Shown: piece by piece, positions 9,066-16,719 of the stretch | Position numbering within the stretch: position 1 is the stretch's first letter | Layout of the letters: each line of letters begins with the position of its first letter | Source of the DNA: Treponema sp. UBA7570 | Lineage (GTDB): Bacteria; Spirochaetota; Spirochaetia; Treponematales; Treponemataceae | DNA length: 31,864 bases | Reading direction: 5' to 3' | NCBI GenBank assembly: GCA_002477955.1 | Contig: DLLE01000038.1 | Coordinates: forward strand, 14,389 to 46,252 | Program-made: the position numbers and the translations under genes | The notes under the pieces: generated by a model | What the model was told of the DNA's origin: nothing | The model's input: only the letters and a program-made list of their open reading frames with translations | Databases searched by the model: none

Positions 9066-9304
9066 TTAGCCATCTCCACGCTCAGAGCCAGAATCGAAAG
9101 GTCGCGGTCAAGAGCGTCAAGCTTTTGCTCAAGAGCAACAACGCGTCTTGCCCTGTCTTCCGCCTGTTTCTCTTCAAGATTTTTGAATATCGCTTCAAAT
9201 GAATCTTTTTTACCGTGCATTTTTTCCTGACCGCACCATGGACAATAAAGAAATTCTTTATCAATAGTTCTTCCGCAGCAACCGCAAACACAAACCGCTT
9301 TCAT
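9062..9304 (-). CDS. Small zinc-ribbon/coiled-coil protein
   Basis: This 80-residue protein has a four-cysteine zinc ribbon: the CVCGCCG group near residues 5-11 and CPWCGQ near 21-26. A charged helix rich in Glu, Lys and Arg follows (about 34-77, with VALEQKLDALDRDLSIL), likely a coiled coil. No signal peptide or enzyme motif is seen, so it is probably a cytoplasmic binding or scaffold protein; the exact role is unknown. An AGAGG site precedes the ATG at a short distance. It starts 5 nt after the stop of the M23 gene and overlaps the GTG of the next gene by 4 nt, so the three are very likely cotranscribed and translationally coupled. Confidence 0.75.
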   Translation of the reverse strand: MKAVCVCGCCGRTIDKEFLYCPWCGQEKMHGKKDSFEAIFKNLEEKQAEDRARRVVALEQKLDALDRDLSILALSVEMAK

Positions 9305-9309
9305 TTTCT

Positions 9310-10503
9310 TTACCTCTTCAGCAATGACAAAGGATCAACAAGACGGCCATTTTTGTAGACCGTAAAATGCAGATGAGGTCCAGTTGAATATCCTGTTGAA
9401 CCAACAAGTCCAATTCTCGTTCCCTGGCTCACATTCTGACCGTTCCGGCACAAAATTTTTGACATATGGCCGTAAAGAGTCTGATAACCGTTTCCGTGAT
9501 TGATTATAACATAATTTCCGAAGATATTGCTCCAGCCAAGCTGAACAATTTTTCCGCTCATTGTGGCATTTACAGGAGTTCCCGTCGGGCAGGCAAGGTC
9601 AACTCCGGTATGATTTGAAGGAACTCCAGTAAAAGGATCTGCGCGGCGGCCAAAATAACTTGAAATTTTATAACTTTGGGAAATCGGACAGATAAAAAGT
9701 TCGCCCATAGCTTTTTTTAGGGACGCAGAATCCATTCTTGCGCCAGGAATAAAAAGTTCCTTGCCAATTGAAAGAGTTTCATCTGCAAGTTCATTTACAT
9801 CAAGAATTTCTTCAACGCTCACATGATATTTTACAGAAAGCAAATTTAAAGAATCACCTTTTGAAATCGTATAAACAATTCCATCCTGGTTTGGAACACG
9901 AATTTTCTGCCCTGCCATAAGAGTCCGGACATTGTCGATTCCGTTTACAGAAATCAAAGTCGAAATATTTGTAAGACCAAATTTTAAGGCAATCGAACTA
10001 ATTGTATCGCCGCTCTTTACCTTGTACGACTGATAAGAAATCGCCTTTGCCAGTCCTACAGAACTTGGCGTAAGTATTTTTCCATCGTCAGAAAGAACAT
10101 TTCCGTTTTCGTCAAAACTTGCTTCTGAAGATGTCATTGCGAATTTTGACATTGCGCTGTTCAAAGTTTCAATTTCACTCGAAAAAGTTTCTCCCATTTT
10201 TAAAGGACCTGTAAAAGCTTGAGAATAGTTTAAAATTTTTACAGAAAAATAAGGAACGAAAAGACAAAGCAACAAAAAAATGCAGATTCTTTTTAAGCGC
10301 GCAGGACGAATCAGACTCCTGAAATTTACATAGGGAACAGAAACCGCAAAAGCAGGATTAGAGCGCGCTCCTGAAAAAGCTTTTTTAGAATGTTCAAACT
10401 CCGAAAACTTAAAAGCCTTTCTTCTGAATTTTAAAAGTAAACTTTTGGTTCTGGCAGAGCTTCTCGATTTTGGAGAGCTGCCAACATAACTGATTATCTG
10501 CAT
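9310..10503 (-). CDS. Membrane-anchored LysM/M23 murein endopeptidase
   Basis: The protein is predicted to bind and cleave peptidoglycan in the periplasm. Numbered from the ATG at 10503 (397 residues), a long basic cytoplasmic stretch is followed by one membrane segment (about 72-91). Two LysM modules come next (about 160-204, SYKVKSGDTISSIALKFGL, and 210-254, VYTISKGDSLNLLSVKYHV), then an M23/LytM domain. Its zinc ligands are intact: H298 and D302 (HTGVD), H346 (YGH) and H377-x-H379 (PHLHF). The fold resembles NlpD/MepM-type proteins. The ATG at 10503 is preferred to a TTG 21 nt upstream because GATAAT (-) sits 6 nt before the ATG, predicting a leaderless mRNA. It heads a three-gene operon divergent from lepB. 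Confidence 0.88.
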   Translation of the reverse strand: MQIISYVGSSPKSRSSARTKSLLLKFRRKAFKFSEFEHSKKAFSGARSNPAFAVSVPYVNFRSLIRPARLKRICIFLLLCLFVPYFSVKILNYSQAFTGPLKMGETFSSEIETLNSAMSKFAMTSSEASFDENGNVLSDDGKILTPSSVGLAKAISYQSYKVKSGDTISSIALKFGLTNISTLISVNGIDNVRTLMAGQKIRVPNQDGIVYTISKGDSLNLLSVKYHVSVEEILDVNELADETLSIGKELFIPGARMDSASLKKAMGELFICPISQSYKISSYFGRRADPFTGVPSNHTGVDLACPTGTPVNATMSGKIVQLGWSNIFGNYVIINHGNGYQTLYGHMSKILCRNGQNVSQGTRIGLVGSTGYSTGPHLHFTVYKNGRLVDPLSLLKR

Positions 10504-10508
10504 ACGTC

Positions 10509-10538
10509 TATTATCGGAACGCAAAATTCGTTATATTA
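10509..10538. promoter_or_regulatory. Overlapping divergent promoters of the M23 gene and lepB
   Basis: Only 43 nt separate the two ATGs. On the - strand GATAAT (10510-10515) lies 6 nt before the M23 ATG. On + TATATT (10532-10537) lies 9 nt before the lepB ATG. With 17-nt spacers each -10 would coincide with the other promoter's -35 position, and the -35 matches are weak. An AACG/CGTT inverted repeat (10518-10521, 10529-10532) sits in the middle. Neither gene has a clear ribosome site. Confidence 0.45.
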
Positions 10539-10546
10539 GAAAAAAG

Positions 10547-11065
10547 ATGTCTAAGTTAAATTTATCCTCAACAAATAAATCTATAATTTTTATAACCTGC
10601 TGCGGTCTTCTTTTGGGTTTTATCGTTAAACTTTTTGCGGTTGAAGTTCTTCACGTTTCCGGAACTTCTATGGAAAGCGCGATTCACGACAAATCAACTG
10701 TCGTTGTAAACAAACTCGCCTACGGAATTATCAAGCCTTTTTCAAACTCGCTTTTGATTCAATGGAAGGAGCCTCAAGCTGGCGATGTCGTCATTTATTT
10801 ATATAACAACAAAATAGTCGTAAAAAGGTGCGTTGCCTGCGAAGGACAGTCACTAGAATATTCATCAAATCCAGTGTATACTGTAAAAGTTGGAGACAAT
10901 GAAATTCCGCTTACAGAAAGCCAGTATATGCGGCTAAAAGACGCAGCTCAGGTTCCAGAAGGTTATATACTGGCTGTCGGCGACAATTATGAAGTTTCGG
11001 TTGACTCGCGTGATTACGGTTTTGTTTCTGTAAAAAATGTGTTGGGAAAAGTTTTATGCAAATGA
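10547..11065 (+). CDS. lepB: Signal peptidase I
   Basis: LepB is an inner-membrane serine protease that cuts signal peptides from exported preproteins. The 172-residue protein has one N-terminal membrane helix (about 13-32), then the catalytic Ser in SGTSM (S41) and the catalytic Lys in VVKR (K93). The later boxes GDN and SVDSRDYGFV complete the S26 core. Its length is close to the short single-span SipS type rather than the two-span E. coli LepB. Several exported products are encoded nearby, but this need not reflect a dedicated role. No good Shine-Dalgarno site is present. Its 3' end overlaps the PBP gene, so the two are likely coupled. Confidence 0.9.
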   Translation: MSKLNLSSTNKSIIFITCCGLLLGFIVKLFAVEVLHVSGTSMESAIHDKSTVVVNKLAYGIIKPFSNSLLIQWKEPQAGDVVIYLYNNKIVVKRCVACEGQSLEYSSNPVYTVKVGDNEIPLTESQYMRLKDAAQVPEGYILAVGDNYEVSVDSRDYGFVSVKNVLGKVLCK

Positions 11066-12936
11066 ACGAATACTTCAACAAAAGACGGGTTTTGATATTT
11101 TGCATCGTTATAGCGCTGTTTGCAGGTTATATTTTCTTCAAATATGCAGTTCTTGCCTTAAAAAAAACACCGGAAACAAAAACTTATTCTCCGCTTGTGC
11201 AGAGAGGCTCTATTTTAGACAAAAATGGGAAACCTCTTGCTGTTCCGACAAATTTTTATCACGTAGGAGCAACGCCTTCTGCAATCAAAGACTTGGGAAA
11301 TTTTGTAAAACTTTTTTCGCCAGTTCTAAAAATTGATGAGCATCAGCTGGCAAACACAATTTCTTCCAACGCAGATTCAAATTTTGTTTACCTCAAGAAA
11401 AAAATCGACCAAAACGATTATGAAATTTTAAAAGAAATTACGGACAAAAATGGACTTTTTTCGGCGGTCAGGTTTGACAGAGTTCCAGGAAGGATTTATC
11501 CAGAAAAGGAACTTGCCAGCCAGGTGATCGGCTACATGGGGAGCGACGGAACAGGGCTTACAGGAATTGAATACACAGAACAAAACCTGCTTTCACCTCC
11601 TGTAAATCCAGACGCTCCGATTGATGTTGAAGGGAAAAATATTTATCTGACGATTGATGCAAATCTTCAGTTCAAATTGGAAAAAATTGCGCAAAATGCA
11701 ATTGAACGGACTCATGCGGCAAGCTTGATGATGATTGCAGCAGAAGCAAAAACTGGAGAAATTATTTCTTATATTTCACTTCCATCGGCAGATTTAAATC
11801 AGTATTCAAAGGCAACTCCCGCCCAAATGAAAGATTTGCCGGCAACCGAAAGTTATGAACCCGGTTCTGTTTTTAAAATTTTTTCAATTGCGGCTTTTTT
11901 TGACTCAGGCGCGATTTCTGAAAATGACACTTTTTATTGCGATGGAATTTACGAAAAAAAGACTTCCAGCGGCGAAAGAATAAGAATCACCTGTCTTGAC
12001 CACCACGGCTGGATTACCGCCAGAGAAGCGCTCAAATTTTCGTGCAACGATGCTTTGGCTCAAATGTCTGAAAAAATTGAAAGTGAACAGTTTTTGTCCA
12101 GACTGAGAAGTTTTGGTTTTGGCTCAAAAACAGGAGTAGAGCTTCCCGGAGAAACAGCAGGCGCAGTCCGCAATACCAGCGACAGATTCTGGTCTGCCCG
12201 CTCAAAGCCGACAATTGCAATCGGACAGGAGATTTCCGTAAGTGCGCTGCAAATGGTCGAAGCCGCAACTGCAATTGCAAACGGCGGAATTCCGGTTCAA
12301 CTTACTTTAATTAAAAAAATTACAAACCAGGCTGGAATTGAAGAATACATCCATTCTCCAAATTTTAAACCGCAGATAATAAACAATCAGACTTCAAAAT
12401 ATATCTTGAGCTGCATGCAAACTGTTGCACAGACAGGAACTGGCTCAAGAGCAAACTTGAGCGATATTTCAATCGGTGTAAAAACAGGAACTGCACAAAT
12501 GGCAGATCCTGTAAACGGAGGATATTCAAAAACAGACTTTATCTCTAACTGTATTGCAATTTTTCCGACCGAAAATCCGGAAATAATACTCTATATTGTA
12601 ATTGAAAAGGCAAAAGGCGAAACTTACGCTGGAAGAATTGTTGCTCCTGTTATTGGCGAAGCGGCAAGCATAATAATCGACCATTTGGGGATGAGCCGAG
12701 GAGGAGCGTCGAGCCTTGCACATTCAGGACTTATAAAAATTCAAAACAATGCGGAAATTCAAATCGACAAGACAGTTCCGAATTTTAAGGGACTTCCAAA
12801 GAGAAACCTCCTGCCATTGCTAAACCGCTCTGATTTAAAAATTAAAATCAACGGCGAAGGATGGGTTACCGCTCAGACGCCTGAACCTGGAGTTCCGCTC
12901 ACACAGGACACCGAAATTGAACTCTTTTTGGAATAA
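11056..12936 (+). CDS. Class B penicillin-binding protein (FtsI/SpoVD-like) with C-terminal PASTA domain
   Basis: This transpeptidase cross-links peptidoglycan at the periplasmic face of the inner membrane. Of 626 residues, an N-terminal anchor (about 11-31) is followed by the PBP dimerisation domain (QRGSILDKNGKPLA near 50) and the transpeptidase with SVFK (S271, K274), SCN (329-331) and KTGTAQ (from 476). A single PASTA module ends the protein (VPNFKGLPKRN to IELFLE). Overall it resembles septal FtsI/PBP3 and SpoVD more than elongation PBP2, but it is not in an mra/dcw cluster, so its division role is an inference. It overlaps the lepB end: ATG 11056, or ATG 11062 in a 4-nt ATGA overlap. 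GGGAAAAG at 11043-11050 could serve either start. Confidence 0.9.
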   Translation: MQMNEYFNKRRVLIFCIVIALFAGYIFFKYAVLALKKTPETKTYSPLVQRGSILDKNGKPLAVPTNFYHVGATPSAIKDLGNFVKLFSPVLKIDEHQLANTISSNADSNFVYLKKKIDQNDYEILKEITDKNGLFSAVRFDRVPGRIYPEKELASQVIGYMGSDGTGLTGIEYTEQNLLSPPVNPDAPIDVEGKNIYLTIDANLQFKLEKIAQNAIERTHAASLMMIAAEAKTGEIISYISLPSADLNQYSKATPAQMKDLPATESYEPGSVFKIFSIAAFFDSGAISENDTFYCDGIYEKKTSSGERIRITCLDHHGWITAREALKFSCNDALAQMSEKIESEQFLSRLRSFGFGSKTGVELPGETAGAVRNTSDRFWSARSKPTIAIGQEISVSALQMVEAATAIANGGIPVQLTLIKKITNQAGIEEYIHSPNFKPQIINNQTSKYILSCMQTVAQTGTGSRANLSDISIGVKTGTAQMADPVNGGYSKTDFISNCIAIFPTENPEIILYIVIEKAKGETYAGRIVAPVIGEAASIIIDHLGMSRGGASSLAHSGLIKIQNNAEIQIDKTVPNFKGLPKRNLLPLLNRSDLKIKINGEGWVTAQTPEPGVPLTQDTEIELFLE

Positions 12937-14815
12937 AAACATTTCTCTTTTTAAAGCACGTTTTTCTTTTCTGGCAGAACAACTCGAAAAAACTTTTCCT
13001 CTAAATGAACAAAAAGAACCTGAGTTTGCTTTTTGGCAAGTCGTTATTTCAAAAAACGGAGAGCTTACCGCCAAAGAAAACGGAATTTTTCTTCATTCAT
13101 CGTATGCGCCAAAAAAAGAAGCTGTTTCAACCGTCAAAAATGCAAAAACAGAACAGACAGAATGCGCCGTTTTTTTTTCAATGGGACTTGGCTACGCCCC
13201 TTTAGAATGGGCAAAAAGTTTTCCTGAAGATTCGATAATCATTGTAGAACCAGAACCTCAATATTTTTTTGCAGCCTTAAAATATACAGATTTCGAACCA
13301 TTGCTTAAGCACAAAAAACTGATTGTTCTTTTACAGGCAGAACTCCACGATGTAATTACTCTGACAGAACATTCTGCGCCATTTTCACACACCGCGCTCA
13401 TAGAAAACAAAGCGCAGTCTCAACATTCAAAAGAATATTTTGAATCACTTCATTTCCTTTTTGAGCGCAATCAGCAAAAAGAAAAAATAAACAGTTCGAC
13501 ACTCGAAAAATTTTCAAAGCTTTGGCTAAGAAATTCCTGCTTTAACCTGCCGTTTTTGGCCATTTTGGACGGAATAAACATTTACAAAAATGTCTGTCCA
13601 CAAGACCTGCCCTGTCTTTTGATTGCCGCAGGTCCAGGACTTTCAGAAATTCTGCCTTTTTTAAAAGAATTAAAAAAACGCTGTCTGACAGTTGCAGTCG
13701 ACACTGCCCTGAGCGCCTGCCTAAAAGCAGAGGTTGAACCAGATTTTATTGTCCTTACCGATCCGCAATACTACGCCTACAGGCACATTGCAGGGCTTAA
13801 AAGCAAGTCCAGCGTTTTGATTACGGAATCCGCCGTCTGCCCGGCAGTTTACCGTTTTAACTGCCGAAAAACAGTTTTGTGCTCATCACTTTTTCCGCTC
13901 GGTCAGTATTTTGAAGAAAAACTCGGTCACAAAGGAAAACTTGGAAGCGGAGGCTCAGTTGCCACAACGGCTTGGGATTTTTGCAGGATAATCGGCGCAA
14001 AAGAAATTTATTGCGCAGGACTTGATTTAGGTTATCCAAAAAAAAATACACATATCCGTGGTTCTTTTTTTGAAGAAAAAGCGCATTTTTCAAGCACAAG
14101 GTTGAATTCTGCCGAAAAAATGCTTGCAACTTCAATTTTTGCGGCAAATCCGGTTTTAGGACAAGATTACGAAAAAAACACAATTGTTACGGATTCAAAA
14201 ATGAAGATGTTTGCATGGTGGTTTGAAAGCCAGACTCAAAAATATCCTGAAACGACCTCTTTTTCGCTCAGCAAAACTTCCCTAAAAATTCCAGGATTTT
14301 ACTGCGCAGACGTCCAGACTTTGCTTAAGCAGGACGAAAAGATAAGCCTTCGCAACCAGTTTTTTGAAGCCGAAAAAAAATCTCGAAAATCAGACTGCGG
14401 ACAGCAAAAACTTTTGCAAAATTTTAACGCTGCATTTGAAGAACTCAAAAATGGCCTTGAAAACCTTTACTCGCTTGCAAGAAAAGCGTTTTTTACCTGC
14501 GAAAAAACAATTTCCGACAAAAATCTTTCTACAGAAAAAATTCAAAAGGCGCTAAAATCTCTTGAGCAAACTGATTTTGAACTAAGAAATTCTCAGTTTA
14601 CACAAATTGCCTCGCTTGTTTTTCCGACTGAAGCAAAACTCAACGAACTTTTCAGTTCACAAGTTTTACCAAAAGACAAAACCTCCGCAGTTTTTTCACG
14701 TTCAAAAATTGTATACGAAGAATTGATGAAATCCGTGCGCCAGTATCAGCAATTTTTGCAAAAAAATGATTTTTTTTCAAAAAACACTAAAGTCGAATTT
14801 ACAAAGGAACGATAA
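12917..14815 (+). CDS. DUF115 / Maf-like protein, possible flagellin glycosylation factor
   Basis: This 632-residue cytoplasmic protein has no signal or membrane helix. Its central region carries DUF115 (MptE-like/Maf) signatures: CLLIAAGPGLSEILPFL near 230-250, VAVDTALSACL, PDFIVLTDPQYY, GSGGSVATTAWDFCR and EIYCAGLDLGYP. Motility accessory factors of this family are linked in other bacteria to adding nonulosonic sugars to flagellin, and spirochaete flagellins are often glycosylated; no flagellar gene is in this window, so the link is an inference. The C-terminal 180 residues are Lys/Glu-rich and helical. The start chosen is TTG 12917 (AGGA at 12905-12908, spacing 8), which overlaps the PBP gene by 20 nt; the true start could be slightly downstream. 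A strong terminator follows at 14932. Confidence 0.75.
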   Translation: MNSFWNKNISLFKARFSFLAEQLEKTFPLNEQKEPEFAFWQVVISKNGELTAKENGIFLHSSYAPKKEAVSTVKNAKTEQTECAVFFSMGLGYAPLEWAKSFPEDSIIIVEPEPQYFFAALKYTDFEPLLKHKKLIVLLQAELHDVITLTEHSAPFSHTALIENKAQSQHSKEYFESLHFLFERNQQKEKINSSTLEKFSKLWLRNSCFNLPFLAILDGINIYKNVCPQDLPCLLIAAGPGLSEILPFLKELKKRCLTVAVDTALSACLKAEVEPDFIVLTDPQYYAYRHIAGLKSKSSVLITESAVCPAVYRFNCRKTVLCSSLFPLGQYFEEKLGHKGKLGSGGSVATTAWDFCRIIGAKEIYCAGLDLGYPKKNTHIRGSFFEEKAHFSSTRLNSAEKMLATSIFAANPVLGQDYEKNTIVTDSKMKMFAWWFESQTQKYPETTSFSLSKTSLKIPGFYCADVQTLLKQDEKISLRNQFFEAEKKSRKSDCGQQKLLQNFNAAFEELKNGLENLYSLARKAFFTCEKTISDKNLSTEKIQKALKSLEQTDFELRNSQFTQIASLVFPTEAKLNELFSSQVLPKDKTSAVFSRSKIVYEELMKSVRQYQQFLQKNDFFSKNTKVEFTKER

Positions 14816-14931
14816 TATAAATGTCTTTGGTTGAAACAACAGGACGTGAAAAACCTTTTTAGGCTTTTCAAACATCCAGACGCCCTGTAAAAATAAAAGA
14901 CGCGCCGAATAACCGGCTTTCCATGTAAAAA

Positions 14932-14967
14932 AGAGAAGAAAAAGTGAAAGTTTTCTTCTCTTTTTTT
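14932..14967 (+). terminator. Strong intrinsic terminator after the lepB-PBP-DUF115 run
   Basis: A perfect 11-bp stem AGAGAAGAAAA (14932-14942)/TTTTCTTCTCT (14951-14961) has an 8-nt loop and a T-run to 14967. It ends the three-gene + unit. The rest of the spacer 14816-15129 holds repeat copy 2 and the promoter of the next gene. I see nothing convincing at 14816-14931 except a 13-codon ORF that I reject. Confidence 0.9.
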
Positions 14968-14972
14968 GTTTT

Positions 14973-15083
14973 GTGGCAGGGATGGTAGTGGACGCGAAGC
15001 GTGTGCAAAGCACCGGAGGCGCGCAAGACGCCGTAGCCACGGACAGCCCGGTTTTTGTGAAGCGGAGCGAAACAAAAAGCCAC
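14973..15083. repeat. Structured interspersed element, copy 2
   Basis: The outer helix is GTGGC (14973-14977)/GCCAC (15079-15083) with GGG (14979-14981)/CCC (15047-15049). The inner helix is GTGG (14988-14991)/CCAC (15037-15040), immediately followed by GGACAG (15041-15046). Internal hairpins include ACGC-GAA-GCGT, GTGC-AAA-GCAC, a GGCG/CGCC pair and a TTTTTGT/ACAAAAA arm after the core. The helices keep their place but not their sequence relative to the copies at 5203 and 26747. Confidence 0.7.
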
Positions 15084-15094
15084 CCAATAAAAAT

Positions 15095-15123
15095 TTAATA
15101 ATCTGCTGAATTCTGCCGATAAT
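15095..15123 (+). promoter_or_regulatory. Promoter predicted to give a leaderless HD-GYP mRNA
   Basis: TTAATA (15095-15100), a 17-nt spacer and GATAAT (15118-15123) precede the ATG at 15130 by 6 nt. No Shine-Dalgarno sequence is present. Confidence 0.5.
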
Positions 15124-15129
15124 ACCAAT

Positions 15130-16380
15130 ATGAATTCGTTTCCAGTTTCGACAATAAAAGAAAACACATTCTTTAACCGCGACCTTTTTATTGATAAAAA
15201 TTTTTTGCTTTTAAACTCTTTGTGCCCGTTTACGGATTCTCTAAAAAAAACGCTTCTTGAATGGGGATTTAAAGCCGTTTATTCAGAAGGCTCGCAGGGA
15301 GTTGGACAAATTTCTGTTCCTGTAAAAGCAGATCCGGCAGATTTTAAAAATGTTTCTATTGACGATCTTGAACTGGACGATTCGGATAAAAAGCCAAAGA
15401 TTGGCGAAAATGCAAAAAAAGCAATTAAAGACGCAAAAGCAAGCCTTGCAAACAATGAAAAATCGCGGATGGACGTTGTTCAAACTGTTTATAACGAATA
15501 CATGAATTACATAACCGCCGTCTATACACGCTATGCAACTCACAAAGTTTTAAATTACACTGAAATTTCAGAAACTGTCAAAGAACTGTGCATTTTTATA
15601 AAAGAAAACCGCCGCTACGTTCTGCGCATTACGCCTTCTCAAGACACAATTACAAAAAACTATCTTATAAGCCACAGCATGCGCTCGACTGTAATTGCAA
15701 TTGTAATTGCGCTTCAGCTTAGATTTTCTCTTTCAAAAATCGTTGATTTGGGAGTTTGCTGCATTCTGCACGAAATTGGACAAATTCGCCTTCCGCCGCA
15801 GCTTTATATGACAGACAGGCGTCTTTCTCCGTCAGAAAAACAAAAACTCGCGACACATGCAGTTTTGGGCTTTAACATTGCAAAAGAAAACAATTTTCCA
15901 ACTCAAATTCAGCTTGGAATTTTGGAACATCATGAGCGCGAAAACCGTTCAGGCTACCCTCGCCGCCTTGAAGGAAGCCAAATTGACATTTTTGCAAAGA
16001 TTATTGGAGTAGCATGCACCTTTGAAGCAATTACCGCTCCAAGACACTTTAGGCAGGCCCGCTCTTCTTATGCTGCCATGGTCGAAATTCTTAAAAATGA
16101 AGGAAAACAGTTTGACGACACCGTAATCAAGGCGCTGCTCTACTCTCTTTCGCTTTTTCCAATTGGAGCGTGGGTTTACCTTGTCAACGGAAAAATTGCC
16201 CAAGTTACGGACGCAAGTCCAGATTCCCCAGGAAATCCGATTGTTTCTCTCCTTGGCGAAAAAGATTCCTTTGGAAATCCAATTACGATTCAGACTGACA
16301 ACGACAAAAACAAAATTGTCCGGGTTTTAAACAAGCAGGAAACTCAGGATATGCTCAAAACGATGAATATTCAAAAATAA
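15130..16380 (+). CDS. HD-GYP domain protein with altered metal ligands
   Basis: HD-GYP proteins normally hydrolyse cyclic di-GMP. This 416-residue cytoplasmic protein has a variable N-terminal half without a receiver or other sensor that I recognise (a charged, probably helical stretch lies near 75-115). The HD-GYP core spans about 175-320. H182 (SHSMRS), H243 (THAVLG), H267-H268 and the GYP tripeptide (275-277, in HHERENRSGYP) are kept. However, the HD pair is HE (H214-E215), the following Lys of DIGK is Q218 (HEIGQ), and the late VAD metal Asp is C296 (VACTFEA). A 75-residue tail (VNGKIAQVTDASPD...) follows. Metal-dependent phosphodiesterase activity is therefore doubtful; nucleotide sensing is an alternative. 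The ATG lies 6 nt after GATAAT with no ribosome site. Confidence 0.85.
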   Translation: MNSFPVSTIKENTFFNRDLFIDKNFLLLNSLCPFTDSLKKTLLEWGFKAVYSEGSQGVGQISVPVKADPADFKNVSIDDLELDDSDKKPKIGENAKKAIKDAKASLANNEKSRMDVVQTVYNEYMNYITAVYTRYATHKVLNYTEISETVKELCIFIKENRRYVLRITPSQDTITKNYLISHSMRSTVIAIVIALQLRFSLSKIVDLGVCCILHEIGQIRLPPQLYMTDRRLSPSEKQKLATHAVLGFNIAKENNFPTQIQLGILEHHERENRSGYPRRLEGSQIDIFAKIIGVACTFEAITAPRHFRQARSSYAAMVEILKNEGKQFDDTVIKALLYSLSLFPIGAWVYLVNGKIAQVTDASPDSPGNPIVSLLGEKDSFGNPITIQTDNDKNKIVRVLNKQETQDMLKTMNIQK

Positions 16381-16719
16381 AGAAGAATTTAAAACTAATT
16401 AGGCTCAATTTCGAGTTTCGCTAAAAATAGCTACTTAGCCCGAATGTCGCGTTTTGATAAGAACAGTAATTTAAGTGTCATGGAGATTGGCTAATAAAGC
16501 TCTAAATGACATTGCCGTGCTTGATACTGCGATGTTTGCATAGTAAACTCGGTTAGCAATCTCTAAATAATTGTAATATATACATTCGATTTTCGGATTC
16601 AGCCCCAGAAAAAAAATGACATAAAAAATTCTTTTTGGTCATTTCCATCTGTCGGAATTTTTCAGTAAATTATCGGGACCAAGCCCGATAATGACAAAAA
16701 AAGGGAAAAAAGTCCAAAA
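16381..16719. repeat. Gene-free spacer with inverted repeats and likely degraded repeat copies
   Basis: No coding signal is seen. Visible structures are GCTA-AAAA-TAGC (around 16420), TGTCAT (16476-16481)/ATGACA (16506-16511), GAGATTGGCTAA (16483-16494)/TTAGCAATCTC (16553-16563, one base short), AATGAC/GTCATT around 16615-16643, and a perfect 9-bp stem ATTATCGGG (16669-16677)/CCCGATAAT (16684-16692). The last stem is 27 nt beyond the stop of the - strand reductase gene but lacks a following T-run on either strand. The pieces look like decayed and intact copies of one short palindromic repeat (CATTGCCGTGCTTGAT near 16509 versus the intact stem). Confidence 0.5.

Noticed and set aside
14821..14862. 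13-codon ORF after the DUF115 gene (MSLVETTGREKPF)
   Set aside because: An upstream AAAGGAA exists, but spacing is long, the peptide matches nothing I know, and it lies before the operon terminator without a downstream gene to attenuate.
14746..15167. Open frames on - through repeat copy 2
   Set aside because: They run through a terminator hairpin and the structured repeat; the absence of stops there is explained by the G/C-rich element.
16669..16692. Perfect 9-bp hairpin considered as a terminator of the reductase gene
   Set aside because: No T-run follows the stem in either direction; better explained as a palindromic repeat.
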